From Magnetococcales bacterium (GTDB lineage: Bacteria; Pseudomonadota; Magnetococcia; Magnetococcales; JADFWU01), in NCBI GenBank assembly GCA_015234045.1, contig JADFWU010000052.1:1-21601 (forward strand): 21,601 bases of DNA, read 5' to 3'. This document shows positions 7,461 to 16,203 of the stretch, piece by piece. The notes under the pieces are model-generated. The model ran no database searches. It saw nothing but the letters and a program-made list of their open reading frames with translations, and had not been told where the DNA came from. The position numbers were made by a program, and so were the translations under genes. How positions within the stretch are numbered: position 1 is the stretch's first letter; each line of letters begins with the position of its first letter.

Positions 7461-7548
7461 GGTTCACCTTTGGGTCACACCATCCTGAAAAACAAAAGTG
7501 CCTTAGCCCTATATCATCCCAGTGTAGGATCTTTGTTTCCCAGTAATG

Positions 7549-7591
7549 CACAGAAAGTGGTGCGTGCTTATTGCACGTAACACTTTCTGTG
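7549..7591. other. Long 19-bp stem-loop between ppnP and the NnrS-like gene
   Basis: CACAGAAAGTGGTGCGTGC (7549-7567) and its near-complement GCACGTAACACTTTCTGTG (7573-7591) can pair over 19 positions with one mismatch and one G-U, around a five-base loop. It starts ten bases after the ppnP stop (minus strand). No T run follows in either direction, so it may block 3' exonucleases, weaken transcription into the next gene, or be a palindromic repeat. I found no second copy in the window. Confidence 0.6.
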
Positions 7592-7601
7592 ACACAGCTG
7601 A

Positions 7602-7883
7602 TTACTCATATGTGCAGAGATAAGCGGTATCGATTTCAACTTTAAGTTGAAATTTCTGATTAGCGTCTACTTTAAAAGAGTCATTTTGAGAAAAAGTCTG
7701 CCACGCTTCTTGCCCAGGTAACTTGACCGTTAACGCGCCACTGACAACAGTCATGGTCTCTTTCTGTGACGTGCCGAACTCATACTCACCTGGTGCCATA
7801 ACCCCAACGGTAGCTGGAAGTAATTTGGTTTGAAAACCGATAGATTTTACCGAACCATTAAAATATTCATTCACTTTAAACAT
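7602..7883 (-). CDS. ppnP: Pyrimidine/purine nucleoside phosphorylase PpnP
   Basis: A 93-residue single-domain cupin of the DUF1255/PpnP family (formerly YaiE). PpnP splits many purine and pyrimidine nucleosides with phosphate, giving base and ribose-1-phosphate. The sequence follows the family throughout: [13 protein letters not shown] at 6-18, [20 protein letters not shown] at about 27-46, then [24 protein letters not shown] and the closing AYLCTYE. Length equals the E. coli protein and nothing is missing. A GGAG stands about 11 bases before the ATG at 7883. It is 40 bases after yjdM on the same strand, so the two are probably co-transcribed. Confidence 0.95.
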   Translation of the reverse strand: MFKVNEYFNGSVKSIGFQTKLLPATVGVMAPGEYEFGTSQKETMTVVSGALTVKLPGQEAWQTFSQNDSFKVDANQKFQLKVEIDTAYLCTYE

Positions 7884-7923
7884 GATATTTTCCGCTCCTT
7901 TCTTGGCTGACAGACGCTCTTTT

Positions 7924-8265
7924 CTACGCTTTCTTTACAAATTCAGACTTCAACATCATTGGTCCAATACCACTGATTTTACAATCAATATTGTGATCAC
8001 CATCTACAAGGCGATTGATTTTTACCTTAGTGCCGATTTTTGCCACAGTAGAGGTACCTTTCACCTTCAGATCTTTAATCAGAGTGACAAAGTCACCATC
8101 CTGAAGTGTATTGCCATTCGCATCTTTTACAACCATCTCATCACGTTCGGCAGATTCGGCACTGGGCGACCACTCATGTCCACACTCCGGGCAAACCAAA
8201 AGATTAAGTTCTTCATAAGTGTATACTGATTCACATTTGGGACAGGGAGGAAGCGTATTGCTCAT
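7924..8265 (-). CDS. yjdM: Zinc-ribbon protein YjdM (formerly called PhnA)
   Basis: A 113-residue protein of the YjdM/PhnA family. The N-terminus has a zinc ribbon, [14 protein letters not shown] then [11 protein letters not shown], with two Cys-x2-Cys pairs. The C-terminal SH3-like half reads [20 protein letters not shown] then [20 protein letters not shown] and ends in [10 protein letters not shown]. Despite the old name it has no shown role in phosphonoacetate breakdown; its function is unsettled. The ATG at 8265 has only a weak ribosome site (AAGATA). It heads the small group yjdM-ppnP, and its promoter should lie in the 8266-8421 stretch before the repeat element. Confidence 0.93.
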   Translation of the reverse strand: MSNTLPPCPKCESVYTYEELNLLVCPECGHEWSPSAESAERDEMVVKDANGNTLQDGDFVTLIKDLKVKGTSTVAKIGTKVKINRLVDGDHNIDCKISGIGPMMLKSEFVKKA

Positions 8266-8289
8266 TATCTTATTCTTACCATTCTGTTA

Positions 8290-8316
8290 GCGCCTGTTCA
8301 GAACTTGGAGAGGCGC
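8290..8316. other. Small hairpin in the yjdM upstream region
   Basis: GCGCCT (8290-8295) and AGGCGC (8311-8316) form a perfect six-base stem with a 15-base loop, 25 bases upstream of the yjdM start. It has no T run. It could lie in the yjdM leader or be an operator. The remainder of 8266-8421 shows nothing I can name. Confidence 0.3.
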
Positions 8317-8421
8317 AGTGAAATAGGGCCGAAACGCAAAACTAAGGCCATTGATTTATAATAACAGGCCTGGGATCGTAGCTAATTCTAGAGTAGACAG
8401 ACAGGGTTTATTGCGTGTCGC

Positions 8422-8581
8422 ATAGTGGTTTCGATTCAAAATTAGACAATCATTCCCAATCTGAGTGGAGGACCTGGTGATGTTTTTGCGCCGCTTTTGA
8501 TATGCAAAGCAGATCATCAGAGCAAAAACATCACCAGAGCTGGAACGGCTGACTGTTCAAATTTAGACGAAATCACTCTAT
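8422..8581 (+). repeat. Interspersed MITE-like element, copy 1 of 3
   Basis: A 160-bp element. Its left end ATAGTGGTTTCGATTC is the imperfect inverted complement of the right end GACGAAATCACTCTAT. Inside, CTGGTGATGTTTTTGC (8474-8489) and GCAAAAACATCACCAG (8522-8537) pair perfectly over 16 positions around a 32-base loop. The same layout recurs at 13913 and 17176 in the same orientation. It has no open frame of note, so it would depend on a transposase elsewhere. It fills the gap between the glycosyltransferase stop and the yjdM upstream region. No target duplication is obvious. Confidence 0.9.
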
Positions 8582-8599
8582 CCGAGCAACATGGCTAAC

Positions 8600-9769
8600 C
8601 TATTGTGCGCTCAAACCACGGTAGTATTGCGCCATGCTCTGAGCGACAGAGTCAATGCCATAGTGCTGAACGATTTTATCTCTCGCATGCTGACCCATCT
8701 TTCGGAGTTGTTCAGGATTGGTGAATCCCTCAAGCACGGTTGAGATAACCGCTTCTGGCGTATGATCAGGAATAATCAAGCCATCTTTTCCCGGAGTAAC
8801 GATCTCTGGCATACCACCAACAGCGGTGATGGCTGCGGGTGTGCCAGTAGACATGCTTTCAAGGAGAACATAAGGGAAATTTTCCCAACGGGATGGAAAA
8901 ATAGCCAGGGATGCACGGTTATACCACTGAATTAACGACCGCCGTGAAACCATGTCAAAATGAAGTCGATTATGGAATTGATCGGGCACGATATTGAGTA
9001 TATGGCGTTTCCATGTAACACCCTCTTTATAGTCCGTATCGCCACCCAGAAATGTACAGCGCAACTTTGGCCGCTGCTCACAAAGAATCGGAAGAGCCTC
9101 AGCGATCAAGTCTACTCCTTTCAGATATTGCAATCGGCCGACATAGAGCAGATGATCGTCTTCCTTCAAGCTGGGATCAGGTGCAAACAGATCCGTATCA
9201 ATCGGATTGGGAATAACGGTAACCGGGCGACTATCCATAGAAAAAAGTTCAAATTGACGATCAACGAGTGCGCGACTTGGAGAGCTAAAATAGTCCGCCC
9301 GCTTCAATACTTGACGTTCTGCCCAATGGGTTGATTTATGTTTATTGGGTTGACCATTGATATGATCAATAAATTTTTTTGACAGATGAAAACGCACAAG
9401 AACAGGTGGTTTTTTTGTTTGAAAATGAACAAATAATGAGTCTGCATCACACTCTGCTGATTCAACCAGATCAAACTGCTCTGTTTTATAAATCTCTTTG
9501 AATTTTCGAGCGGCTGCATAAGAAAACGCGGGAAAATGCTGCTTAAAACGCCACATCAATGGCAGGCGTTCAAACAGATTATCAGGCAACACCCGATGAA
9601 CGGTTATACCATCCACTCGCTGTGTACTCTCTTTTTGCACGGCTTGACTGATCACAGTCACTTCAAAACCATGGGCAACCATACCTTGTGCAATTTCATG
9701 AACATATGTCGCTATTCCACCCCAATCGGTCTCTGGCGGATACTCTCTTGATATGTAACATATTTTCAT
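8600..9769 (-). CDS. Glycosyltransferase family 4, cytoplasmic
   Basis: A 389-residue GT-B-fold enzyme that would transfer a sugar from a nucleotide donor onto a growing surface glycan with retention of configuration. The N-terminal domain starts MKICYISREYPPETDWGGIA, the glycine-rich acceptor loop typical of GT4. The linker has VIPNPIDTDLFAPD (185-198), then LLYVGRLQYLKGVDLIAEAL. The donor site has the E-x7-E motif at Glu296 and Glu304 (WENFPYVLLE) followed by STGTPAAITAVGGMPEIV. No membrane segment or signal is present. The ATG at 9769 has no clear Shine-Dalgarno. It is divergent from the radical SAM gene across a 346-base gap, and the neighbouring sulfotransferase supports a glycan locus. 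The sugar and acceptor cannot be read. Confidence 0.92.
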   Translation of the reverse strand: MKICYISREYPPETDWGGIATYVHEIAQGMVAHGFEVTVISQAVQKESTQRVDGITVHRVLPDNLFERLPLMWRFKQHFPAFSYAAARKFKEIYKTEQFDLVESAECDADSLFVHFQTKKPPVLVRFHLSKKFIDHINGQPNKHKSTHWAERQVLKRADYFSSPSRALVDRQFELFSMDSRPVTVIPNPIDTDLFAPDPSLKEDDHLLYVGRLQYLKGVDLIAEALPILCEQRPKLRCTFLGGDTDYKEGVTWKRHILNIVPDQFHNRLHFDMVSRRSLIQWYNRASLAIFPSRWENFPYVLLESMSTGTPAAITAVGGMPEIVTPGKDGLIIPDHTPEAVISTVLEGFTNPEQLRKMGQHARDKIVQHYGIDSVAQSMAQYYRGLSAQ

Positions 9770-10115
9770 AAAACGAGCGCCTATTTACTGGCAATGAGGT
9801 AGCATTCTGGCGGAATTCACACCATGTCTTTCATCGTGAAACAACAGGCTTTCATTGTAAACGCTAGTGACCCTTAGATGCCAGATAGGATAAATTTTTG
9901 GCAGTCCCACCCATGTAAGCGAATCTACGCACTCATTCAGTGCTTCCAAAAGCCTCTATTTCGTGGTTAAATCAATGGGAATTCTGTTTTTCAAGCAAAG
10001 TACATATGTCCGTAACGCCATTGACACAGCGACTGGCTGGATTAATAACGCATCTCCTTAAGTCGATGAAGCACACACCATCACCCACTATTCACCCTCT
10101 GATTGAGCCTGAAAA
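9770..10115. other. Divergent intergenic region of the glycan locus
   Basis: This gap separates the minus-strand glycosyltransferase from the plus-strand radical SAM gene and should hold promoters for both. Apart from the plus-strand promoter candidate at 10021-10048 I see no repeat, RNA gene or clear operator. A plus frame runs through the right part (9940-10197) but has no family signature and overlaps the radical SAM start. Confidence 0.4.
10021..10048 (+). promoter_or_regulatory. Candidate promoter of the radical SAM-sulfotransferase operon
   Basis: TTGACA (10021-10026) is a perfect -35 box. After 16 bases comes TAATAA (10043-10048), a fair -10. The start would be near 10055, giving a leader of about 60 bases before the ATG at 10116. 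Position, strand and spacing fit; no binding data can be inferred. Confidence 0.45.
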
Positions 10116-11030
10116 ATGCCCCAATGGATTGATGATCTTTTTGCATGGTTATACCTCAAACCCTGGCCTATCTTCGGACGCAGGCATCCCTTTTTGAAAA
10201 AGGTACGCAAAAAAATCAATGCGATGATGTACCCAAAACGGGGCATTGCCTGGATACCACACAACCAGAGGATGGAGATCGAAATCATCACTGCCTGTAA
10301 CCTGAAATGTTACAGTTGCAACCGATCATCAACTCAAGCGCCCAGTGGAGAAATGATGTGCATGGAGCAGTTGCACAAGTTTCTTGAGGAGTCCAACAGA
10401 TTGAATTGGCCTTGGCGTCGATTGGCATTGATTGGTGGAGAACCAACAATACATCCAAAATTTAAAGAGATTGTTGATCTGTTTCAACCGTATATGGAAC
10501 AAAATCCTGAATGTTTTCTACAGGTGTCTACCAATGGTTACGGGAAAAAAGTAAAACAGAAAATCGCGGATCTGCCAGAGTGGGTTGTTTTGCAGAATAG
10601 TGAGAAACAGGGGTCAAATCAATCATTCGTAAGCTATAACGTGGCACCCTGTGATGTAGACGAGTATCAAAATACGGCTTTGGGACCATATTGTCTCGAG
10701 TATCATGAAGATCAGGCGGTTAAGGCCTGTGTTCTGGTGGAAGGATGTGGTATTGCCCTGACGCGCTATGGCTACTATGCCTGTGGTCCTGGTGCGAGTA
10801 TTGATCGTGTATTTGGCTTTAATATTGGCATCAAAAAATTGGAAGACGTAACCCATGAGAATTTCAAAAAACAGTTGAGATCACTCTGTAAATACTGCGG
10901 TCACTACAAGCATTCCGATATGAACCAGGAAGAGAAAGAGATTCTTCTTGAGACTGAAACCGTCTCATCCAGTTGGCGTAAGGCGTATGCTGATTACAAG
11001 CAGGAAAAACCCAAACTGGACCTCTATTAA
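10116..11030 (+). CDS. Radical SAM enzyme with Cys-rich (SPASM-like) C-terminus
   Basis: A 304-residue protein. The radical SAM cluster motif is Cys61-x3-Cys65-x2-Cys68 (ITACNLKCYSCNR), and GGEPT at 107-111 is the SAM-binding glycine loop. VSTNGYGKK near 137-145 is another core strand. The C-terminal part holds seven more cysteines (179, 193, 205, 211, 223, 258, 261, including CKYC), a pattern suited to an auxiliary iron-sulphur cluster as in SPASM or twitch domains. The substrate is unknown; its place in a glycan locus suggests sugar or lipid modification rather than peptide maturation, with no precursor peptide in view. The ATG directly follows an in-frame stop (10110-10112), so no longer start exists, and the ribosome site is poor. 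It precedes the next gene by about 20 bases, in one operon. Confidence 0.85.
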   Translation: MPQWIDDLFAWLYLKPWPIFGRRHPFLKKVRKKINAMMYPKRGIAWIPHNQRMEIEIITACNLKCYSCNRSSTQAPSGEMMCMEQLHKFLEESNRLNWPWRRLALIGGEPTIHPKFKEIVDLFQPYMEQNPECFLQVSTNGYGKKVKQKIADLPEWVVLQNSEKQGSNQSFVSYNVAPCDVDEYQNTALGPYCLEYHEDQAVKACVLVEGCGIALTRYGYYACGPGASIDRVFGFNIGIKKLEDVTHENFKKQLRSLCKYCGHYKHSDMNQEEKEILLETETVSSSWRKAYADYKQEKPKLDLY

Positions 11031-11050
11031 GAGATTGAGTGGTTGTCAAC

Positions 11051-12802
11051 ATGAGTGAACAATCGGAGCAATCAGCGCAAGCCATTGACCATTCAAAAAA
11101 CGGTGCGTCTGTTCGGAAACCGCTCCATATCGGTATTATTTTGCACGATACGCGATGGCAGCAATGGATCAGTTATTTGATTGACTCCTTGAACCAGGAT
11201 ATCAGATTTCAAGTCCTGGTACTCTTCGAAGGAACCGCTGAACAAACGAAACCTTTGGAGAATGCCTCTCAGAATAGGTCGGCTATTCAGCGACGACTGG
11301 ATAAGATAAGCCACCTTGTCATGTCACAGCCCAAAGGATCTGGCGGCCTATTCCGGCTACTCTTTTCTCTTTGGGATGAGCGAAATCATGGATCTCATCG
11401 GGATGCGCAAATTATTCAGCATCAGAGTACGCTTTCTTCTGACATTGCACAGATTCACATTCCCGAGACCGCTTCCCCTCAATTCTGGCGTGATTTGGTT
11501 ACTCAGCACCAACTGAACCTCTTATTGGAGCCCGAAAGCCCCAATCGTAACCGACATCAGAACCTGGGCCTGTCTCTGGGACACTGGTCCATACAGTTCA
11601 ATTATGGTTATCCCATCAGCCTTTACTGTCCAGTACTGAGCAAAACCCCGGTTAGTCACACCGATTTATTGATGGATATCGGGCTAACTACAGGCCCATT
11701 ACATTTACTTTCCCTTGATATTGCAACACATTTTCAATCTCCATGGCAAAATGAAAGCCGATGGTTATATCACGCTACAGGTATGATCATCCAAAAACTC
11801 CGCAGTGCGGCTCAAATTGATACAGCCGAATTCATCAACGCCCATAGTGATGCCACGCTGTCGGATAATACTCAGCGCCCTACGGTGCCAAGCGTGGAAC
11901 GGCTGACCTGGTATTCTCGGATGATGGGCTTTTTTCTCGCCAATCAACGCGTACAACGCAATCGCCGACACCATTACGAGCATTGGTCTTTATGGATTGG
12001 TCATGAAGAGCGCATACCGGATGATCTGAGCCAATTTAGTGAGATTATGCCACCAGCCGGACATTTTTGGGCTGATCCTTTTGTCATTGAGAAACACGGG
12101 GTTCACCATCTTTTTTTTGAGGATTATGACTACGCCACCAAAAAAGGGGTGATCTCCTATATTCAACTCGAAAAAAAGAGTATTGAACACAGTACACCCA
12201 TCACTGTTATGGAGAGTGAGCATCACCTCTCATTTCCATTTTTATTCAACCACAACAACGCACTACACATGGTGCCTGAATGTTCAGCATCGGGACGCAT
12301 TGAACTCTATCGCTGTACGCATTTTCCGAACGAGTGGACCTTACAGCGTGTGTTAATGGACAACGTGAGTGCCGCTGACACAGTGCTATTTTTTCATGAA
12401 TCGCGTTGGTGGTTATTTACCAACCTGGAGGTCTACCCTGATGCTTATCATCAGGATGGGCTATTCATATACCATGCTGATGATTTGATGTATGGCACCT
12501 GGCAAGCACATCCCGCGAATCCAGTGGTTTCGGATGTTCGTTTTGCCCGAGGAGCGGGTTCAATTTTCGAACAGGATGGCACTCTCTATCGTCCATCACA
12601 GGACAACTCGGAGACCTATGGCGGCGCACTGAATATTCAAAAGATTATTGAATTATCGCCCACTCGATATCGTGAACAGCATGTGAAGCGGTTTGCGCCC
12701 GATTGGCATGTTGGTTTGGCAGGCGTTCATACATATAATCAAGCAGGTGGTCTTACTGTCATTGATTCCAAGCAGTACAAAAAGAACAAAGCTCCTGTAT
12801 AG
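11051..12802 (+). CDS. Formyltransferase-like / GINT1-like beta-propeller protein
   Basis: A soluble protein of 583 residues with two parts. Residues 20-260 begin with RKPLHIGIILHDTRWQQWIS and resemble formyltransferase-like N-terminal domains, though the family N/H/D catalytic set is not clear to me. Residues about 310-575 form a propeller-like repeat region: GHFWADPFVIEKHGVHHLFF, FPFLFNHNNALHMVPE, RWWLFTNLEVYP, FARGAGSIFEQDGTLYRPSQ. This C-terminal pattern recalls bacterial proteins annotated as glucosamine inositolphosphorylceramide transferase (GINT1)-like, usually found in glycan clusters. The exact reaction is unproven. The ATG at 11051 is taken; a GTG at 11039 would add four residues. 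Neither has a strong ribosome site, and coupling to the preceding gene is likely. Confidence 0.62.
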   Translation: MSEQSEQSAQAIDHSKNGASVRKPLHIGIILHDTRWQQWISYLIDSLNQDIRFQVLVLFEGTAEQTKPLENASQNRSAIQRRLDKISHLVMSQPKGSGGLFRLLFSLWDERNHGSHRDAQIIQHQSTLSSDIAQIHIPETASPQFWRDLVTQHQLNLLLEPESPNRNRHQNLGLSLGHWSIQFNYGYPISLYCPVLSKTPVSHTDLLMDIGLTTGPLHLLSLDIATHFQSPWQNESRWLYHATGMIIQKLRSAAQIDTAEFINAHSDATLSDNTQRPTVPSVERLTWYSRMMGFFLANQRVQRNRRHHYEHWSLWIGHEERIPDDLSQFSEIMPPAGHFWADPFVIEKHGVHHLFFEDYDYATKKGVISYIQLEKKSIEHSTPITVMESEHHLSFPFLFNHNNALHMVPECSASGRIELYRCTHFPNEWTLQRVLMDNVSAADTVLFFHESRWWLFTNLEVYPDAYHQDGLFIYHADDLMYGTWQAHPANPVVSDVRFARGAGSIFEQDGTLYRPSQDNSETYGGALNIQKIIELSPTRYREQHVKRFAPDWHVGLAGVHTYNQAGGLTVIDSKQYKKNKAPV

Positions 12803-12895
12803 AGTTCGTTTTTATAAGGGTCGCGGAAAAAATTAATCGTCCCAAACACGTAAGATAGTGTTTCGTCCGATAGCGGATTGTAAGAGAGGCATGTT

Positions 12896-13828
12896 GTGGT
12901 AATCAAACCCAATTTTGTGATTATTGGTTCTGTTAAAGCGGGTACGACATCTCTGGTCCGCTATCTTCGTGAACACCCGGATATCTGTTTTTGCAATGCG
13001 GAATTACAGCTTTTTGCACCAGAATTTGCCAACCATCGGCGCATGATGGGTGTGACCGAGCAGATGAGCCGGGCATCCATTGAGAAATATTTTTCTGGCT
13101 TCGATGGACAGGATTATAAAATCTATGGAGAGAAATCCGCGCTGTATCTTTTATCTGATCACGGCGTAGAAAATATAATGAAGCACAACCCGGATGCCAA
13201 AATCGTTGCGATGATTCGCAATCCAGTGGACGTAGTAGAATCTTTTCACGCACAGCTACTTTTTGACACCAACGAGAATATCACTGACTTTTCCAAGGCC
13301 TGGGCATTACAGGATCAACGTGCAGAAGGCACCCATATCCCACCAGGCTGCCTGGAACCAGCACTATTGCAGTTGAAACGGGTTGGCGCATTAGGCACCC
13401 ACCTGGAACGCATGATGGCTATTGTTCCACAAGGACAGTATCATATTATTTTATTTGATGATTTTATCAAAGACACTCAAAAAGTCTACCAGGATGTACT
13501 GACTTTTTTAGATCTTCCTCAGGATGGGAAATCCGAGTTTCCACGTTTCAATCCACGAAAATTCAACAAATCATATTGGATAGCCCGTTTCACTCAACAT
13601 AGACCGCATTGGTTAAAGCGTCTGCAATTTTATCTAGGCTATTATCTGAGAAGACTCTCTCTTCCAACGGTAGATTTGGTATCCCTGCTCGCCAAGATGA
13701 ATCAGTCCAATAAAAAGCGGGCACCGTTATCCACTGAAGTTCGACAGCAACTCATTGAAGCGCTGAAACCTGAAATTGATAAGATTGCCCGAATCACGAA
13801 TCGCAATCTGGATCATTGGATGAAATAG
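12896..13828 (+). CDS. PAPS-dependent sulfotransferase
   Basis: A 310-residue cytosolic sulfotransferase that would move sulfate from PAPS to a hydroxyl or amine, probably on a glycan or glycolipid. The 5'-phosphosulfate loop is near the N-terminus: FVIIGSVKAGTTSLVRYL, with Lys14 and Thr17-Thr18. The 3'-phosphate site is AKIVAMIRNPVDVVESFHAQ (101-120), with Arg108 and Ser116. Other family features are YGEKSALYL near 77-85 and YHIILFDDFIKDTQKVYQDV then LTFLDLP. The length is normal for the heparan-sulfate-type group. The GTG at 12896 is chosen because GAGAGG lies about six bases upstream; the nearby ATG at 12891 is out of frame. It follows the GINT1-like gene after 93 bases. The substrate is unknown. 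Confidence 0.93.
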   Translation: MVIKPNFVIIGSVKAGTTSLVRYLREHPDICFCNAELQLFAPEFANHRRMMGVTEQMSRASIEKYFSGFDGQDYKIYGEKSALYLLSDHGVENIMKHNPDAKIVAMIRNPVDVVESFHAQLLFDTNENITDFSKAWALQDQRAEGTHIPPGCLEPALLQLKRVGALGTHLERMMAIVPQGQYHIILFDDFIKDTQKVYQDVLTFLDLPQDGKSEFPRFNPRKFNKSYWIARFTQHRPHWLKRLQFYLGYYLRRLSLPTVDLVSLLAKMNQSNKKRAPLSTEVRQQLIEALKPEIDKIARITNRNLDHWMK

Positions 13829-13912
13829 GAGACACGGAACCAATAAATTTCACATGTTTCCCTGGATAATCAATTAATTCCGTATTCCCATCCCCTACTC
13901 TCTCTCACTGTT

Positions 13913-14071
13913 ATAGTGATTTAGATCCAAAATTTGACAATAACTCACAACCTGATCGGAAGCCCTGGTGATGTTTTTGCGCCGCTTTTGATATGCGAAG
14001 CAGATCATTAGAGCAAAAATATCACCAGGGTTGGAACGGCTGACTGTTCAAATTTTAGACGAAACTACTGT
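13913..14071 (+). repeat. Interspersed MITE-like element, copy 2 of 3
   Basis: A 159-bp copy. The left end ATAGTGATTTAGATCC and the right end TTTTAGACGAAACTACTGT form the imperfect terminal inverted repeat. The inner arms are CCCTGGTGATGTTTTTGC (13963-13980) and GCAAAAATATCACCAGGG (14013-14030), 18 positions with one G-U (on plus RNA). It sits between the convergent sulfotransferase and phosphate transporter genes. The rest of the gap 13829-14153 contains no T-tailed hairpin, so the element's own stem may be the only strong structure ending either transcript. Confidence 0.9.
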
Positions 14072-14153
14072 GTTGAGGAAAGCAGGAGCAGAGATTATGC
14101 CTACTCGTCATATTAAACACACAAGGGCATATGCCATACCTCATTTTGAGACG

Positions 14154-16037
14154 CTAGTTAACCAAGGCTAGAGCTGGTCGGTCCGTTGCTGAAGCAACCC
14201 AAGAATGATCCGCTTGCTTATGGCTCTGGGAATGCTCAAGTACCAAACGAGCAACCCGCTCTGAAGCATGATGAATCCGACGTAGATTTTCCTGCACATC
14301 CGTCAACAGAGAAAATCTGCCAAGGTCATCGACTGCTGTATTGCCTTTCAATGCCTGTATCTGCTGGTGACGAATTTGATCATCCATAGCCGTGATTTTA
14401 TAGTTCAGATTGAGGGTTTTTTCAGCAGCTCTGGCATTGTCTGCATTGAAACTTGATGTTGCCGAACGGAAAACATCAAGAACCTGTTCATGGAACTTTC
14501 TCAAGCTGTTGATCTCGCTTTCAGAAAACGACTGTCCCTGTTTTTTGAGTCGTTTGGTAATGCGAAAAAGATTTTGAGAGATGATATCGCCAACGCTTTC
14601 CAACTCCACCAGGGTATTGGTAATTTTGGTGACATGTCGATTAATATCAACTGGTAAATTTCGACAGGAAAGTTCAGCCAGATAGTGGGTGAGCACCTTA
14701 AACATCTCATCCACCACATCATCCTGTTTACGTAGCGCACGCATCTGCTTTACATCGCCTTTGACAATGGCATTGAAAGCATCATCGGTCATTTGCTCCA
14801 ATAAAGCTGTCATATCAGCGACTTCGTGACGTACCACCTGAATAGCAGACTCAGGTGCAGCTGTTGCCACAGATTCAAGCGCTTCAGGCTGATAGCAACT
14901 GACAACAGGTTGTGGTGCTTCCACACTCTGCACAGCCGATTTTTCAGGAAGAACCCAATAACAGAAACGTGCGAACAATCCTGTTGCTGGCAAAAACACC
15001 AAAGCCAAACCAACATTGAACAAGGTGTGTGCATTGGCCACTTGACGCGGCAATGTGGCAGCAAGAAGCTCTTGTGGCGTAGCCAAAGACGTATCAGCTA
15101 CCGGAGAGATTGAGCGAACCAGGTCGGCAAATTGGGGAATAAACCCCACCACAAGTAAGGCACCAGCAATTTTAAAACTCACATGTGCCACAGCAACCCG
15201 AACAGCCTCACGTGGTTTTCCAATAGCTGCCAGGCCAGCGGTTACACAGGTGCCAATATTAGCACCAATGGTCATGGCAATACCGCCTTCCAAATCGATA
15301 AGACCATGCATGGCCAACACCAGAACAACACCCATGGTGGCTGCTGAGGCTTGAATCAATCCGGTAAAGAGTGTCGCTACCAGAATACCAATGACCGGAT
15401 TGGACACACTGGCCATGATATCAATAAAGGGTTGATAGCTCCTCAAAGGCTCCATGGCCAAGCTCATCTGACCCATACCAAAGAAAATAAGTCCCATACC
15501 CAAGATCAGCTTGCCGTACTGCTTCGCTTGTTCTGATCTACCTAAAAAGCTTAAAGCAAAACCTGATGTGATCAACAGAGGTGCCCACTTGGTCACCTTG
15601 AAAGCCACAATCTGGGTGGTGATGGTTGTGCCAATATCAGCACCCAAAATCACACCTAGTGTTTGTGCAAAAGTCATCAAACCAGCAGTGACAAAACCCA
15701 CCAACATCACTGTTGTGACCGATGAGGATTGAACCACGGCTGTCACAAATGTACCGGTGATCATACCCATCACACGATTGGAGGTGAGACGGCGCAATAA
15801 AGTGCTCATTCCATCGCCTGCAACGGCTTTTAGCGCACGATTCATCATCTCCATGCCAAACAGGAAGATAGATAATCCACCTAACAGGTGAATGGTCAAT
15901 GCGGTAAAGTCGATCTCACCAGCCACTGCCTCGACTGAGGCTCTGGCCAGTGCCGGTACACAGAGTCCTGCCATCATGGTCATGGCAAAGGCTGTGAGTG
16001 TCTTATATCGTCGTGGATGTTCTATGAGTCGTTTCAT
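14154..16037 (-). CDS. Na+/phosphate cotransporter family protein (NptA/PNaS), first copy
   Basis: A 627-residue inner-membrane protein of the Na/Pi-cotransporter II family, expected to import phosphate with sodium. The N-terminus (about 1-33, ending ALARA) looks like a signal peptide, unusual for the group. The inverted-repeat core follows: GGLSIFLFGMEMMNRALKAV (53-72), then the first signature TAVVQSSSVTTV with QSSS at 103-106, GADIGTTITTQ near 133-143, and the second half with LFTGLIQASAATMGVVLVL (Gln230-Ala-Ser-Ala in place of QSS) and GANIGTC. From about 395 the tail is a PhoU-like helical domain (VRHEVADMTALLEQMTDDAF, LVELESVGDIISQNL). AGGAG eight bases before the ATG supports the start. 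A second, divergent copy lies at 17465. The exact ion is inferred from the family. Confidence 0.92.
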   Translation of the reverse strand: MKRLIEHPRRYKTLTAFAMTMMAGLCVPALARASVEAVAGEIDFTALTIHLLGGLSIFLFGMEMMNRALKAVAGDGMSTLLRRLTSNRVMGMITGTFVTAVVQSSSVTTVMLVGFVTAGLMTFAQTLGVILGADIGTTITTQIVAFKVTKWAPLLITSGFALSFLGRSEQAKQYGKLILGMGLIFFGMGQMSLAMEPLRSYQPFIDIMASVSNPVIGILVATLFTGLIQASAATMGVVLVLAMHGLIDLEGGIAMTIGANIGTCVTAGLAAIGKPREAVRVAVAHVSFKIAGALLVVGFIPQFADLVRSISPVADTSLATPQELLAATLPRQVANAHTLFNVGLALVFLPATGLFARFCYWVLPEKSAVQSVEAPQPVVSCYQPEALESVATAAPESAIQVVRHEVADMTALLEQMTDDAFNAIVKGDVKQMRALRKQDDVVDEMFKVLTHYLAELSCRNLPVDINRHVTKITNTLVELESVGDIISQNLFRITKRLKKQGQSFSESEINSLRKFHEQVLDVFRSATSSFNADNARAAEKTLNLNYKITAMDDQIRHQQIQALKGNTAVDDLGRFSLLTDVQENLRRIHHASERVARLVLEHSQSHKQADHSWVASATDRPALALVN

Positions 16038-16058
16038 CCTATTGTCTCCTTAGTTCAA

Positions 16059-16076
16059 AATCTCAATTCCGAGATT
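16059..16076. other. Small palindrome in the leader of the first cotransporter
   Basis: AATCTC and GAGATT flank a six-base loop (16059-16076), about 22 bases upstream of the start codon and adjacent to the ribosome site AAGGAG. As an RNA hairpin it could affect translation. The stem is only six pairs. Confidence 0.25.
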
Positions 16077-16203
16077 ATGGGGTATTGCCTTTTTGGCTTG
16101 AATTCCCGTGAATTGCCTAAATGTTTAACTAAAGCCGCTGCATGTACGGTCAGTGACATATTCAGCGGACACCATGCATTTGATTCACACCATCTTAACT
16201 ATT

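Noticed and set aside
9940-10197. Plus-strand frame with LMIFLHGYTSNP, resembling an alpha/beta hydrolase nucleophile-region strand
   Set aside because: That part is the out-of-frame reading of the radical SAM gene start, which has the genuine CX3CX2C and GGEPT motifs; the upstream part matches nothing.
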